Translations under genes and position numbers: made by a program
Assembly (NCBI RefSeq): GCF_043641665.1
Contig: NC_092199.1
Location: 19,906,860 to 19,970,859 of the forward strand
From: Enoplosus armatus
Lineage: Eukaryota > Chordata > Actinopteri > Centrarchiformes > Enoplosidae
Reading direction: 5' to 3'
Length of the DNA stretch: 64,000 nt
The notes under the pieces: model-generated
Seen by the model: the letters and a program-made list of their open reading frames with translations, nothing else
What the model was told of the DNA's origin: nothing
Database searches by the model: none
Part shown: one piece after another, positions 13,965 through 26,544 of the stretch
Numbering within the stretch: the first letter of the stretch is position 1
Layout: each line of letters opens with the position of its first letter

Positions 13965-16900
13965 TCCACGGCGGTAACGCAATGTTTAAACTTGCAGATA
14001 GCTTGGTTGTAAATCCCCTCCCAGCATGTGTGGTGGATGACATACAGAACGAGGCCATGATGCGCGCAGGGCGAACACGGAGGCGCAAATCATGCGCGCT
14101 GCACTGCCGCTGTGACAAAACATTTCAAACACAGATGCGTTTAACTCTCTGCATGTCTGCGTCTTGGTGTGTGCCGCATGTGGGATGTCCAATATTGATA
14201 TTTGACCTATCTAGACCCTTTGACCTCCTCAGGTTGCAGCTCAGCTGGGTGGCGTAACATCTTTTGGCATCAGGGTGCAAGTGACACGGAGGGGGAATCT
14301 GCTCAGGGCTCTTGATGCTGAAGTAATATTTCCTCATCAACCACGTGCCACTGCCTTTGAAGTATTTGGTGAGTTCTGAGGGTCCTGGGCAGGATTGGAA
14401 GATGATGGATTCATAGAAAGCGTGTTTTTCATAACACTCCGGACACATCTGGTGAACTGTAAAATATTAACGGATTCTCTTCTCTGGAATATCTTAATCT
14501 CTCTTGGCATGCGCAGCCAGACAAGACACGACGCAAGCCCCCGCTGCTGCGCACCATTCCAGTTCATTTCTGTTGAACGTTGTGCGTAAGTGGGTCTGGG
14601 ACATCTTCCACTGTTTTCACTGTGAAAAGTGTTGATGAAACGCCCATGGCTCGATTCCTCGCGTGATTGATGTGGATAAAGGCCTTCGAGCTAAACAGTT
14701 TGAAGGAGGGGAATACTAGAAGCCCAGCTGCATTGACAAGAGTAGAAACATGTCAGGCTGACTGCAGCTCCTCACTTACCCTCTCATACTAATCACTGGA
14801 TTCGCACACTTGCCGCAGCCATGTGACAGAAGTTTGGAAGGCGCCACGCTACGCAAGGCTCTTTTTGGGCGAAAATAAACACAAATTATCGGTCTGAAAT
14901 CTCAAAGTAGCACTGCAACAAAGAAATATACATCCCCAAAGCGAGGCCGCCGCAGATATGCTGCGTTTTCCGCGTGCATCATTTGGACAATTCTCCACAT
15001 GAAGAGACATAAAACTTTAGAGCTACAATGCATGAAACAGTACACAACAAGAGAGCTTGGTGTGCGTAGTTTCCTGATGTCACGGATAGAGCTTATCTGA
15101 AAATAATAAACATTCATTATTTCTGTATTATTACTGCATCAACCCCAGTGACATTAAATTTGGTGGAGATGCTTAATGACTTGTTAAGGACTTGAAACAC
15201 AACGTTCAGGACCTGGTCTTGACTCAGGACTTAATAGCAAAGACTGAAGAGTCCCACCTCTGCTTTCAGATTGCAGATTTCAGGTGCAAAGAGATCATCA
15301 TTGTTAAGTGGACACACAAGGAAACGGAGCGATATTTGAAGAATTTGCGCGTCTTGTGGAGCTTTTTGTTTTCACAGATTACAAATGAACCTTACTTATA
15401 TACCTTTATATGTGTCACAGTTGTCTCATGTAAACAAACTGTGGTGTTGCAATAATGCACTGTAGCTCTTGCCTTTAAGACTTGTGGACAGCTTTTAACA
15501 GATTTTCACTCAGAAATACCAAGATCTTTAATTTACTATCACCTTGATCTACAGTTTTCTTCAACATTCAAAATAAACCCGGATACATTTAAAACACAAA
15601 AATAACCCCTAACCTAACAAAAAGCAACGATGCCTCATTATACTGCACTACATTTGCACTGTTGTTCTGCTGTAGGGAAACCGATTCATTAAAACGGCTG
15701 TAAGCAATGAAGAGAAGCCGTGACACCGAACCCTGCCTCTTTCGTGTTATCGGAGCCGTCCCTTGTTTGTTTGAAAACGCCGTGGCCTTTCAACTTTCTC
15801 CGACGCTCTATCTGCCATAAGTTACTGCAGCTCTGTGTACGCATCAGCTGTCACCCGCTGCTTTTAGGGGCCTTCTAGACTAAACCACGTTGGTCATAAA
15901 ACAGGTAAAAGTAACAAAAAAATGTTGGGCTTGTTTAATGCAGTTTCAGATGAATAAGCTTAATAATCCCGCGGCCGATAATAAATCCAAGCTTGGGCTG
16001 AGGCTGAAAAGGTGCGGCGATGGCGCACTTCATTTTATCTTTGTACCTTATTGTTTTGTTTACATTCTTGAGGACTGCTGAGCAGCTGATTTTTATGTCT
16101 TACTCCCTCCTCACTGGTGTGCTCTTCTTGTGGCTGTTTTTTTGCAAATTCCTTCCATTTATTACCTACTTGAACTTTTTTAATTTGCACAGCACTACAA
16201 CACTGTCATCGTTTATAAATCCAGGAAGGGGGGGGGGGGACATTGGGGCTTCAAAAAGCCCGGCTCTTGTGTTTACAGGTTGGGGAAGGGCTGGGCTCTG
16301 GGATGTGGAGCCTGCAGTCTTTTACAACGTTGTCTTGTCTGTCACTTGACAGTTGACGGCCGCGCAGCTATCCCCCCCCGCTTTAGCAAACAGCCCCTGT
16401 TATATTTTCCATTCGAAAAAATCCTCGGGGTCACCAGTGCGTCTGACTGTGTTGGCTGAAGCCAGATGGGGGTTTTCCTATAAACAAGTGTACAGGCAGT
16501 ATTTATACAGACTGTGGCACCTGACGCCATAACACTCATGACACTCTGTTTAGTGGCCAAAGTTGCCATAAGTCACTTTAGAGAATTAAGTAAATATTTT
16601 CATTATGGCCATGCCATTGTTTATTATAGAATGGCAAAAGTTTTAAATCTTGCCAAATCCTCTGTTAAAAAATCATTTAATAACAACGTGTCTAAAGTGA
16701 AGCGCCATGTACATAGAGCTGATTCCTTTCCATTATTCGCGAGTCTTTTCCGTTTCAAACAAATCCAGAGACACCGCCTGCTCCAACAGCGGTGTGAGTG
16801 AAGGCTCGGGTTCGAGCGCCACACAAAGCATGGGCTGAAAAAAAAAAAGGTTTGGCTGCTCACTCTGACTTTTGCTACATGCAAAAGGAGGATTAAAAAG

Positions 16901-19900
16901 CATACCTCTGGCCCGTTGAGGGGCGCGTTGTCCCGTTCAAAATGCAGTTTGTCACCCCTCACGGATACAGGCTCACATTCCACTCTGCTAAGTATTATCA
17001 CGCCGCTGGATTAAAGCAGCAGTGAGGGAACGTGGGGATGCACTGCACAGTATTGGATGCAGAAATTATGGGAGATGACCACTTGGCCTGGTAACGGTGT
17101 GAGGAAGAGTTCAGTCTTGGAGAAAAGCCTTTAAGATAAAAGCATTCCAGTAAAAGAGCGTTGGCCAGTTCAACTTTTGGTGGAAGTCATAAACAAGTGG
17201 AACCTGTATTGTAACAGCAGTGTAGCAGAGCTGGGAACAGCCAATTATGGTGCTAAAACAAACGTTATTAAGCAGAACTCAGGGAGGAATTATCATAATG
17301 AGCTCAGCTGGAGGATCCCCCCCATATCGATTGCGACACCAATTCACGATCATCAGTTGGAAATCCTGGACTAACCCCAACGTAAATACCACAGGCCATG
17401 AAAGCCTCCCCGTACATTTGGCTCGGGCCTCAGCTCGGCTGGTGGTCGCCTGCAAGCCCCCCGGAGAGTGGCGAGGGAAGCAGGAAAGACAAAAGCAAAG
17501 AAAGCATGCCAGATGTGACCACTTGAATGAAGAATTGATCAATGAACGATGGCCGGGAGCGATGGGGAGATTCGGTAAGGGCTCAATGCGTCAATCTTTC
17601 AATCTTTCAAACCCAGAAAGAGAAAGCGAATTATAGATTTACTGTGAAATACGGCGATGTGTGCTTTTAGGCCAAGTTAAATAAAACAAACGCTCAATTA
17701 CAGTAAAGCTGCTCATGAATGCCACGAGAAAATTGTGTAATGACATTATTAGTGCATAAGCATACTATAATAGGAAGTAGACTACTAGTAACCAAACAGC
17801 CGGCCTTTGGTGTTCATATAATTCAAAAGTAGTTCCCGCATAGTTCTCCTAACTATGTCATTGTCAAATGAATGAGATGAGATAACCTCAGTGCTTCGTG
17901 GCGCCAGAAATACTTTTTGTCTTTTGTTTTCGTCTATAATTCAGCAGCACTTAAAGTCCAACTTAACTTCTGTGATGCACTGCTGACTGGAGGACATTAT
18001 AGCCCTGTATAGCCTCTGAACATTGAGACAATGTGTTTTCTTTTTCTACAAGCCCACGTAGTGTTGGTATCGTCAGCAATTTAAGACGTTTCACTTTTAA
18101 CATTCAACTTTTTAATACCAGTATTAACATTGTCAGTCAGTACCAAAAATTCACACTAATATGGGTGGTAGTTACAAGCACCAAAGGCCGATGCTGGTTT
18201 CTTAGTGAAAATGAACATAAACACGCATTTTCAACGCTAAATGATAAATATGTGGAAAAGTTTCAATGTCCCACCGCACAGATTTTCAATCCCACGCCAC
18301 TGCATCGCCAGCAAAATCTACCACATGATCGTCTTTCAAGTGTGACATCACACAAGCAGGCCCTGCGACCAATAACTTAGACGCAGGTAATAAAGATTAA
18401 CATCCGGCCCTGCAGAAGACAGAGGAGCAGCCGTAAACATCCCCGAGGCGAGTGGCTGCCTGCCCCTCCAGTCACTCCTTAATCTGCGAGTCATTAGAGA
18501 GAAGGGCAGATAACACGGCAAGCATTTTTTGGCCCGGGCCGAGGCGATCGATAAGAGGACGGCTGTTAAGTGGAAAAGTCCTATCAGCACATCTTGACGG
18601 AGCTCCAAGTGCCACGTGTCTCAGCTCTCATTGTGTTGACACAGAGATACAGGCCACCATTCACTCAGCGCTGCCCCAGATAGCATCAGGCTATAACCTG
18701 GTTCTTTTGAAGACGGTCTTGTTTTTTTTTTTTTGGTTTTGTTTTTTCATCCACACTTTTCCCTTTCGAGCCTTTTGGCAAATGCTCAGTTTTCCTCTAA
18801 TCTTGTGTCTTGAAACTAGCAGGTCCACCGATAACGTCATCGATGACACTGATAACTCATAGCACAAACTAATATGGGGCGTTGTCGCTGTCCCCTCTTT
18901 GGCTTTGAGGCGGTGTTTTCCTCTGCCTATCTCCCCATTTCTTCCCAGTGGGGGTTGTCACTGTGGCATAAATTGTCAGAGTGGGCCCTATCTGTCTCTG
19001 GGTGGGCTTTTAAGCCAGGCCCATCAGTTAAGGCTTCCTTAAAGAGGGTCCTCCTGATGCTCCACGCTTTTAACTCAGACCATGATTCACTGTAACTGTT
19101 GTCTTGTTTCTGAGGCAAATGCACGGGTTTGTTATTGTTTGCCCCGACTGATGTTTATGTACAGTAAAGCGTGCAAACCCCTCTCTGTTCCTCCAGCCAC
19201 GCCGCATGTAATCTGTGTGTCAAGATATGGCCTGAGTAGATGCAGTGTCTTCAATATTGTTTCCTAGAAGAGGCGAGTCCAATCCCAGACAACTGCCAGG
19301 GCACCTATCTCTGATTTTTATTTTTTTACAACAGAACATGCCACATAAATATGTTTGTTCAAATTCATATCCCGCGAGGGTTCAAAGATAACCGAAGGCT
19401 CTCAGATGACAGCACACCATTTGGCAGCCATTGTTGAAGGGCTGGTTGTTGAACCGACATACTGTTGTTCACTGCTTTGATCCCGCTGTAGAAAAACACA
19501 CCATACAGAAGGAAGTTCTGAATCCTAGATTAGGGTTTTTAGGTTTACCACCATCTGGGCAGTTAATGGAGAAAGCCATTACGAATGTGAGCAGATACCC
19601 AGGTAGCCCGCTGAGTCTGGGCCGCCTTGGTTCACATGTGGCTGCCAGATTCGGCTAGGCGGATTGGAAATCACCTCGAGTGAGCAACGCTCAAGCTAGC
19701 TTTTGGCTGGTGGGATCAGCCCAGTTTGACAGATTCTAGTGTATCCTTCCTTCATCATGAGTCACCAGATTTAGCCTGCTGTTGGGCCGTAACATTTTGG
19801 CTAGCTGGGAAGCCGGAGTGGAGCCAGGGTGAAGAAGGGACGATGATATAATTTCCACGAATGACAGGAAATTATATTTAGTCATTTGTGAATGTGTGTG

Positions 19901-19990
19901 ATGCGCAGGAAATAGTCTTTATAGTTTTTCAGGTATCTCTTTTCTAAAGGATATAAGGCAAAAGGGGTCACAGCATGATACCCATGCCAA
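13366..19990. other. Non-coding stretch, no gene recognised
   Basis: No gene was recognised. Simple sequence includes (TTTTG)n at 13931-13966 and a T run near 18721. Several intervals (about 14880-15120, 16560-16720, 17200-17300, 17500-17700) are AT-rich, low in repeats and rich in homeobox-like ATTA words, resembling conserved non-coding DNA. This is only an impression without a cross-species alignment. Confidence 0.45.
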
Positions 19991-19991
19991 C

Positions 19992-20056
19992 CAGTGTTGG
20001 GCAAGTGACTTGAATCAACTTCTCATTACACATTCAAGTAATGCATTACAGTACTG
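19992..20056. mobile_element. MITE terminal fragment (tentative)
   Basis: The segment begins 'cagtgttgggcaagtgactt' and continues with 'aagtaatgcattacagtac', a terminal pattern seen in abundant teleost non-autonomous DNA transposons. I could not find the partner end or a target-site duplication. It has no coding potential. Confidence 0.35.
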
Positions 20057-22100
20057 GGGACTTCATTGGTTACTCATCCCAGCTTTGTCAAAGATGCCCA
20101 AAATAACTCCAAATCCTCCGTGCCCGCACATCACATCTTTTGTGTACTCAACATGTGTAGAAATAGCAAATGAGACGCTACAATTTAACAAGCAGGCAGC
20201 CCCACAATTTGGAGGGATATTGCTGACCGTCGACAGCTAGCTTAGCCTTGGTGACTGCGCACAGCTCCCCAGGAGTCCCGGGTCTCAGCTGTGGGATTCA
20301 CACACCACCTCCAACTCTAAATACAAACATAGTCCTGAATGTACACTTACCCGTGGCTAACGTTAGCGAGCGCGGTGAGAGCATGTGAGTAAGACAGGTT
20401 TGGAATCTCCAGGACTTGCATTCATCTTCTCCGGCCCCTTCCAGGCTAACACGTCCTGGACTAGTCTGTCCCACGGAATGCAAAGGGACCAAGCTGATAT
20501 TAACCCTCCATCAAACAAGCCATTAAAAGGTACCCTGTTGGAGGTTTTGACCTTTTTTTTTTAAATTTTATTTTATTTTAATGACTGGGTTTTGTACTGT
20601 GCTTGTGGGTGACGCAATGCAGAATCCTGCCAATGGTTTCATGTTAATCCACTGAAGGCAGGAGAGCAGACTGCAAAACACGCAGGTGTCAAAATGTTCA
20701 ACAACAAAAAAATCGGCTTTGCAAATGTATTATGAGGAAGTTAGACCTCGAGGATTCACATAACGCATTGTAACATAACTTCTTTTTGTTTCAAAGACAA
20801 CTCCACAGGGCACCTTTAAGGGTCACTGAACACTTGCAGAGGTCTACTCGTCACACACCAACGTTAGCATTGGTTGCTTTGCTACAAAAGCCTGCTGTCT
20901 CTCTGACAGGTGAACTGAGCTTCTCTCTCTCAAGACTTACATGCAGCTGGAGGAAACATAACGTTCAACACCAAATGTTCATCGTGAACACGTCTGCAAA
21001 ACGTTGGTTTTCTGCATATAATCCACTCGTGGGAAGGCGTGATTCAAGTTTGATTGAGTTCAGGCAACTACAACCACTTGGTTAAGGTAAATTGTTATTC
21101 CAAATCATTAATATGAGTGAACATGGTTTTTTGCTCCTGTGTTTTAGTCTGGCCTGGCTCTCATACAGTCTGAAAAGCCTCTGTGAATGTGAACATAGGA
21201 CTGTTTCCCCATTAGCTTTGCACCGGTAATAGCTTTGCTGGGATCTTGCCCTCAACACGTTTCTATATGTTACATATTTAAGTATAAATCTGTGCCGTTT
21301 GATCCCAAAAGCCTCGACAGCATCCTAACCTGCTGACAGGGCCTTTTTTTTTTGAAAACGTACTATTATTACAAGACATTACACACATTTATGAGAGTTT
21401 TATTGTCCTGTAAGCATATGAGTGCTTCTCCAAACAGAGCTTATTAAAAGAAAACACAAATGTATGTTTGTGGTGCCCTATGGCGCAGGCCTCAGGATGT
21501 GATGTAGTGTGTAGAGCGCAGACAGGCCGCTCACAAGAGCTTGGCTTGCTCTGGGGTCTGAGTAAGAGGCTCATTTTTCACATGGACACCTTGTGGGGGC
21601 TCTCTAAGCTACTGAATCCACAGAGTGGATGTGTTTAATATTTGTTCAGGAGGTAGGGCGGTCTGCTCTTTGTAAATTGCGCAAATTGATAAGTTGGCAG
21701 CGGCGGAGGATAGCGCCTGCCGACGGGAGGGATGCACCCGCAGGGGTTGAAAGCGGGCTTAAGGCTCTGTAAACAAACAGCCACGCGCTCTGCCGTCTGC
21801 CTCGAGCTGAGATGGACCTCTGAAAAGAAACAATGCAAAATCTGGAGCCCGTGTTGTGTTCTGCAAACACTAACATGGCTTTCCTCCAGCCCCCCGGCAT
21901 CACGGAGGACTTTTCAGAACGCAAACATTCGAATGGCTGTTTGCTGTGCCTTTCATGCGAGCTCAAACTCAATTAATGTCGGCTCTCAAACTGTTACAGC
22001 TGACTGAGGTAGCAGTCAGAGTCAAGTGCTCTCCCCGCGATGTGCACACTGTGAGCATGCTCTCTCACTGTGTCTCCTTCTCTTGAAAGGGGAGCTGAGG
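20057..22100. other. Non-coding stretch, no gene recognised
   Basis: No gene was recognised. The interval includes an A/T-rich low-complexity tract at about 20552-20580 and short overlapping open frames without domain signatures. Confidence 0.5.
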
Positions 22101-22145
22101 TGACCCGAGAAGAGATGTCACCCACCGGGGAGTGAAGCGCGGGCC

Positions 22146-22311
22146 ATGAATGCTGCGGAATGCTCCCAGGTCCCGGTCAACGGTCCAGAGGACAGACAGC
22201 GTCCCGGACACCTGCAGGGGGCTACACGGGGTCACGGAGACGCTGGACAGCTGATGGAGAGGAGATCCCATGTACCGAGGAAGCAGCTGCCATCAACGGA
22301 GGTGCACGATG
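22146..22311 (+). CDS. Candidate first coding exon of an unknown gene (weak)
   Basis: An ATG at 22146 opens a frame of 55 complete codons plus one base that runs into a good splice-donor match (g|gtaagc, junction after 22311). Read through, the frame stops soon after the donor. An in-frame TGA at 22101 lies upstream, so the ATG is the first in its frame. The encoded peptide starts MNAAECSQVPVNG and ends RKQLPSTEVHD. It is polar and basic, with no domain, signal peptide or membrane segment, and I do not recognise it. The block is GC-rich against AT-rich flanks and free of simple repeats. No acceptor exon could be linked to it. It may be an alternative or non-coding first exon, a conserved element, or chance. 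Confidence 0.2.
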
Positions 22312-22794
22312 GTAAGCTGGGGTGATATATATTTTCTTTTCATTTTGTTTTACATAAATTTAAAAAAAAAGTCATTTCAGAGAGACAAAAACCACCATTA
22401 GCTCTCACATGATTGGCTGAGTGCTGCCATGACAGTGTGGCTACAGAAAGCTACATTTGTACCACAGCTGCACAGGAGTTGTTTAGCTTGAGAGCTACTC
22501 TGTTTGTGCTCCTCTCACTGGCGTGTGGTGTGTTTAACCACGTTCGAAACAAAATCAGGTGTTCGTCGTGGCCAACTGTCAAATCTGATCAAACCACGGC
22601 TGCGCTGTCCTGACAGAGCAAAATCCCTTAGTTTTTGGAGTGTGCGATGTCTTTTCTGAGCTGTTTAGTGCGGAGCATTTCATTTTCCAGTAAAATATGG
22701 AGGATTTAAAAGAGGGTTAGGGTTACCATCTGTTCCCAGTACTCGGAAACAACAACCGGAAGCCTTTGTTTGAATGCATTGCTTTTGCTCGTAT

Positions 22795-23874
22795 CAGAAT
22801 CAGAATCAGAAACTGTTTATTGCCAAGTAACATACATTACAAGGAATTTGCTGTGGTCTGAAGGTGCTATTGTTTTGATAACAAATAAGTAGAATATAAA
22901 AGCTAAAATAAGAATAAGAATAAAAATAAAAATAAAAAATAAGATAAGATAAATAACAACAGTGCAGTGACCAGAATAAAGTAAAGTGTCCAGATAAAGT
23001 GTCCAGTAGGGGGTGGGTGCGTTAATGTAACGCAGTGGGGACAGGGGTGATGTACGTTAATATAACGTATAGCTTGTGTTCGTGTTCTGGGGGGGGGTCA
23101 GTGAGAGTTTGTCAGGTTGACTGCAGAGGGGAAGAAACTGTTTTTGTGGCGGGAGGTTTTGGTCCTGATGGACCGCAGCCTCCTGCCAGAGGGGAGGGGG
23201 TCGAACAGATGGTGTCTGGGGTGGGAGGGGTCGGCAGCGATCTTCCCTGCTCTCCTCAGGGTCCTGGAGGAGTACAGGTCCTGAAGAGATGGGAGGTTGC
23301 AGCCGATCACCCTCTCTGCAGAGCGGATGATACGCTGCAGTCTGCGTCTGTCCTTGGTGGAGGCAGCAGCGTACCAGACGGTGATGGAGGAGGTGAGCAT
23401 GGACTCTATGATGGCGGTGTAGAAGTGAACCAGCATTGTTTGTGGCAGGTTAAACTTCCTCAGCTGCCTCAGGAAGTACATCCTCTGTTGGGCTTTCTTG
23501 ATGAGGGAGCTGATGTCCAGCTCCCACCGGAGGTCCTGGCTGATGATGGAGCCCAGGAAACGGAAGGACTCCACAGTGTCCACTGGAGAGTCACACAGGG
23601 TGATGGGGGCGGGTGGGGCTGCGCTCTTCCTAAAGTCAACAACCATCTCCACCGTCTTTGAAGCGTTAAGCTCCAGGTTGTTGCTGTTGCACCAGGTCAC
23701 CAGATGGTCAATCTCTCACCTGTAGGCAGACTCATCCTCACCAGAGATGAGTCCGATGAGGGTGGTGTCGTCCGCGAACTTCAGGAGCTTGACGGACTGG
23801 TGACTGGAGGTGCAGCTGTTGGTGTACAGGGAGAAGAGTAGAGGAGAAAGAACGCAGTAGAGGAGAAAGAACGC
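22795..23874 (-). mobile_element. 5'-truncated L2-type LINE (non-LTR retrotransposon)
   Basis: The minus strand encodes the C-terminal part of an L2/CR1-superfamily reverse transcriptase: a 'SPLLFSLYTN' segment, the catalytic FADD motif (about 23778-23789), then LNASKTVEMVVDFRK, FRFLGSIIS, KKAQQRMYFLRQL and the closing PLPSGRRLRSIRTKTSRHKNSFFP block ending near 23098. A short AT-rich 3' UTR follows. The 3' end carries the gattctgattctgat repeat tail (22795-22812 on +), typical of L2 elements. The endonuclease and N-terminal reverse transcriptase are missing, the usual result of incomplete reverse transcription. It was mobilised by target-primed reverse transcription when active. Confidence 0.85.
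23098..23850 (-). pseudogene. Broken L2 reverse-transcriptase ORF, C-terminal part
   Basis: Read on the minus strand, the frame is open through the FADD motif, hits one TGA at 23718-23716 (probably a former TGG Trp codon, in the context AYR-stop-EIDHLVTWCN), then stays open for about 200 codons to its natural end at 23098. A 19-bp tandem duplication (23837-23855 and 23856-23874) sits at the 5' end and either marks the truncation point or breaks the frame. So few lesions over about 250 codons suggest a fairly young copy. It cannot produce an active enzyme. Confidence 0.8.
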
Positions 23875-26491
23875 AGGGCCTCAGACAAAATCTTGGACAG
23901 ACTCTTTTCAGAAAGGCAACTCGGAGAGAAGTATCCAGTGGTCTGAATGTACTCACACACAATAAGTGCAATAAGTACGTGTTCGGGAAGGCACGCGTAC
24001 CTGCTGCACATATACAACAAGGAATGAAACAAGCAAACAGAAACGTGTAGCAATTACGTACAGACAAGTATGGTATGAAGAAATAGATGCATACAGTATA
24101 TAAGCAACACATGACCACAACATACGATGTCTATATACAATTGCAAATAGTGCAAAAGTGGTAGGGAGTGCAAGTACCTTTATATATTTGTTTTAATTGT
24201 CGTAATTTCATCTTATTGTGTACCAGTGTGCCATCCAGTTTTGCTGATTTCTCAGTAATGTTATCATCCAAAGTCCTACTTTAAGTAACATTTTTCCATT
24301 GGTGCAGCCGAGGAAGGGACTAACTCGTATAAGAAAATGCGTTCATGTTTGCTGTTCACCTTCAAATGTCTTGGACTTCATCCAGCTAGCTGTGAACACG
24401 CCGCGCTTTAGGCTTAGCCATAAGGTTTCAAGGATAATAATGGTAGCCTATAAGTGACTGAGGAAGTTGTCTAAATCAACTAAAAAAGTCAAAACACAAA
24501 CAAGCTCACCTCAGTTTTTATTTTATTTTTTATGAACGTTATTGTTTTGCTATCTCTAGAAACTTAAAGTGTTATTTCAGCCAAAGTCCATACAGCAGGT
24601 AAATAGGCAAGTCTGCAAGTCACACGTTTTCGCCAAGAGAGTCGCCCCGGGCCAGATAAAACAAGGCCGTTTGAACATTTTATTGAATCCATCTGATGAT
24701 TAATCCATTCTGAAATATCTCTCGCTTTTCAGCTTCACGGCCCAAATCAACCCGGCTTAAACGCCGCTCGCATCACAGGGCTGAAGGTGAAAGCATCCGA
24801 GGAATCCTGTGATTTAAATCGGTATTTTTAGACAGACAGTATCCCCACGGACTCTCAGAATAGTGAGAGCAACACACAGCGTTTCCCTTCGCACTCCTAG
24901 ACCCTACAAAGTTTTCCATGATGTCATGTGTGGCTGTGTGGGGGGTTGGGGGGGGGGTGGTAGTGAGAGTGATTGAAGAGGCAGATGAACATAAACTGGA
25001 ATCTCCTCAAATTCAGCCATTCATTTAAATCGCCTTACTCTTTAAGTGTAGCCCATAGACGTCGGGGGGACAAGAGAAGCAGAACAACCCGAGGAGCCAG
25101 GTATGCGACATGTTCCTCATTTGCTGGTTACAAATACGGGAGGAACACAGTATCCTGTTCAAATCGTATAAAGAGCTCATTAAGTCAACAGAAAGCCGTC
25201 ATTTTATCACTGTCGACTACAACCCCACTGATACCGGCTGTCTTTCAGGCCAACATCAATGTTATATGTTTGAAGTTTCAGTTTGAAATACAAATCCTGA
25301 CATATTAGTGACATATATCATGCAGTATTTTTCAAATATAAAAACACAAGGGACTCTATCAAAGCTAGTGGGTTCCTTTGGACCCTCCCCTTTGACTTTT
25401 AGTCAAAGTCAAGGTCCAAGGATCCTCCGATTTATTTATTCTTGCCATGAAATATAATAATGTGGCAAATTAAAAAACTACAAAACCCCGCCCCTTTTGT
25501 GACACTTCCTTCCCCACTAATAGTTTTTTTTTTACACTCCCTAATATTAACATTGATTTTTGATAGGGTCACCCTGAGTTTAATCATTAAGAACATGAGC
25601 AGAACGTTTTACTGATGGAAAAAATAACCTTGTCTAAAACACAACATATTAAGAAATACAGAAACAGTATTTTTTTCTTTTTCTTTTACCGTATAACGTC
25701 CCTGGAAATGAAATTGATATTACTAAATGTGAACAACGACACGTATTGAACGAAACCATGATCAAGATCGGCGAGGAAGAAAACTCAAGTCTCAAAATAT
25801 TCCAAAAAGATTCGGTCCAGAGAACATTAAAAAATAAATAAATAAATAGAGAAGAAGTAGTGTGCGGTTAGCGCCATAGCTCATTCCAGTATTTTCAAAC
25901 TCAATGTATTTAAATATGACTAGTTCTAAGTGAACATGAATGCATAAATTGAAAATAAACCTCTCCACCTGACATGTGTTGCAGGCAGTGTGGAGAGGGC
26001 TCCATTTAGACTAGAGAAAGCATATAACATGGACTGGCTACTGCCCTGTGTTTGATGTGGGGGAAGCCGGTTTCATGAACATTTTTAATGGACTTTTGTT
26101 GCCTGTCATCAGTGGCTTACAGCGACTGATATTTGCTGTCGGGGCTTTGGCGATGATGCTGAGGGTGGAGGAGGCGGGGCTTATGAATATGGCGGCGGGC
26201 ATCACAGCAAGTGTTGGACCTAGAACTCACGTACGCTTGCCGTAATGTAAAAGGTGCGATGGATGCACTGCATATTACAGTCACACCTGAGAGTGTAACG
26301 GCAGGGGGGGGCCAAGTCGACTATCTCAGCGGCTTCGACTCCAATCAAAAATGCCGTTTCAAAATGTATCTCTACTGTCTCGTTGCTTATTGGCCAACAT
26401 CCGTTCTAACAGTGATGAACTAAAATATTCTGCCTTTACAGCAAGTATTACATAGAAACCCCAACAGAAGAACATTCAAAACCTTCACAAA

Positions 26492-26492
<1 letters not shown>
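23875..26492. other. Non-coding stretch beside the LINE
   Basis: No gene was recognised. The first 250 bases (to about 24130) look like decayed repeat sequence next to the truncated LINE. The remainder is AT-rich and featureless apart from a G-rich patch near 24940-24960 and an (aaat)n patch near 25830. Confidence 0.5.

Positions 26493-26536
<44 letters not shown>
26493..26536. repeat. (TG)n microsatellite
   Basis: A perfect TG dinucleotide tract of about 22 units ending in gcgcgc. Confidence 0.95.

Positions 26537-26544
<8 letters not shown>

Noticed and set aside
23035..23661. Open frame of 208 codons on + strand
   Set aside because: It is the antisense shadow of the L2 reverse-transcriptase sequence on the minus strand.
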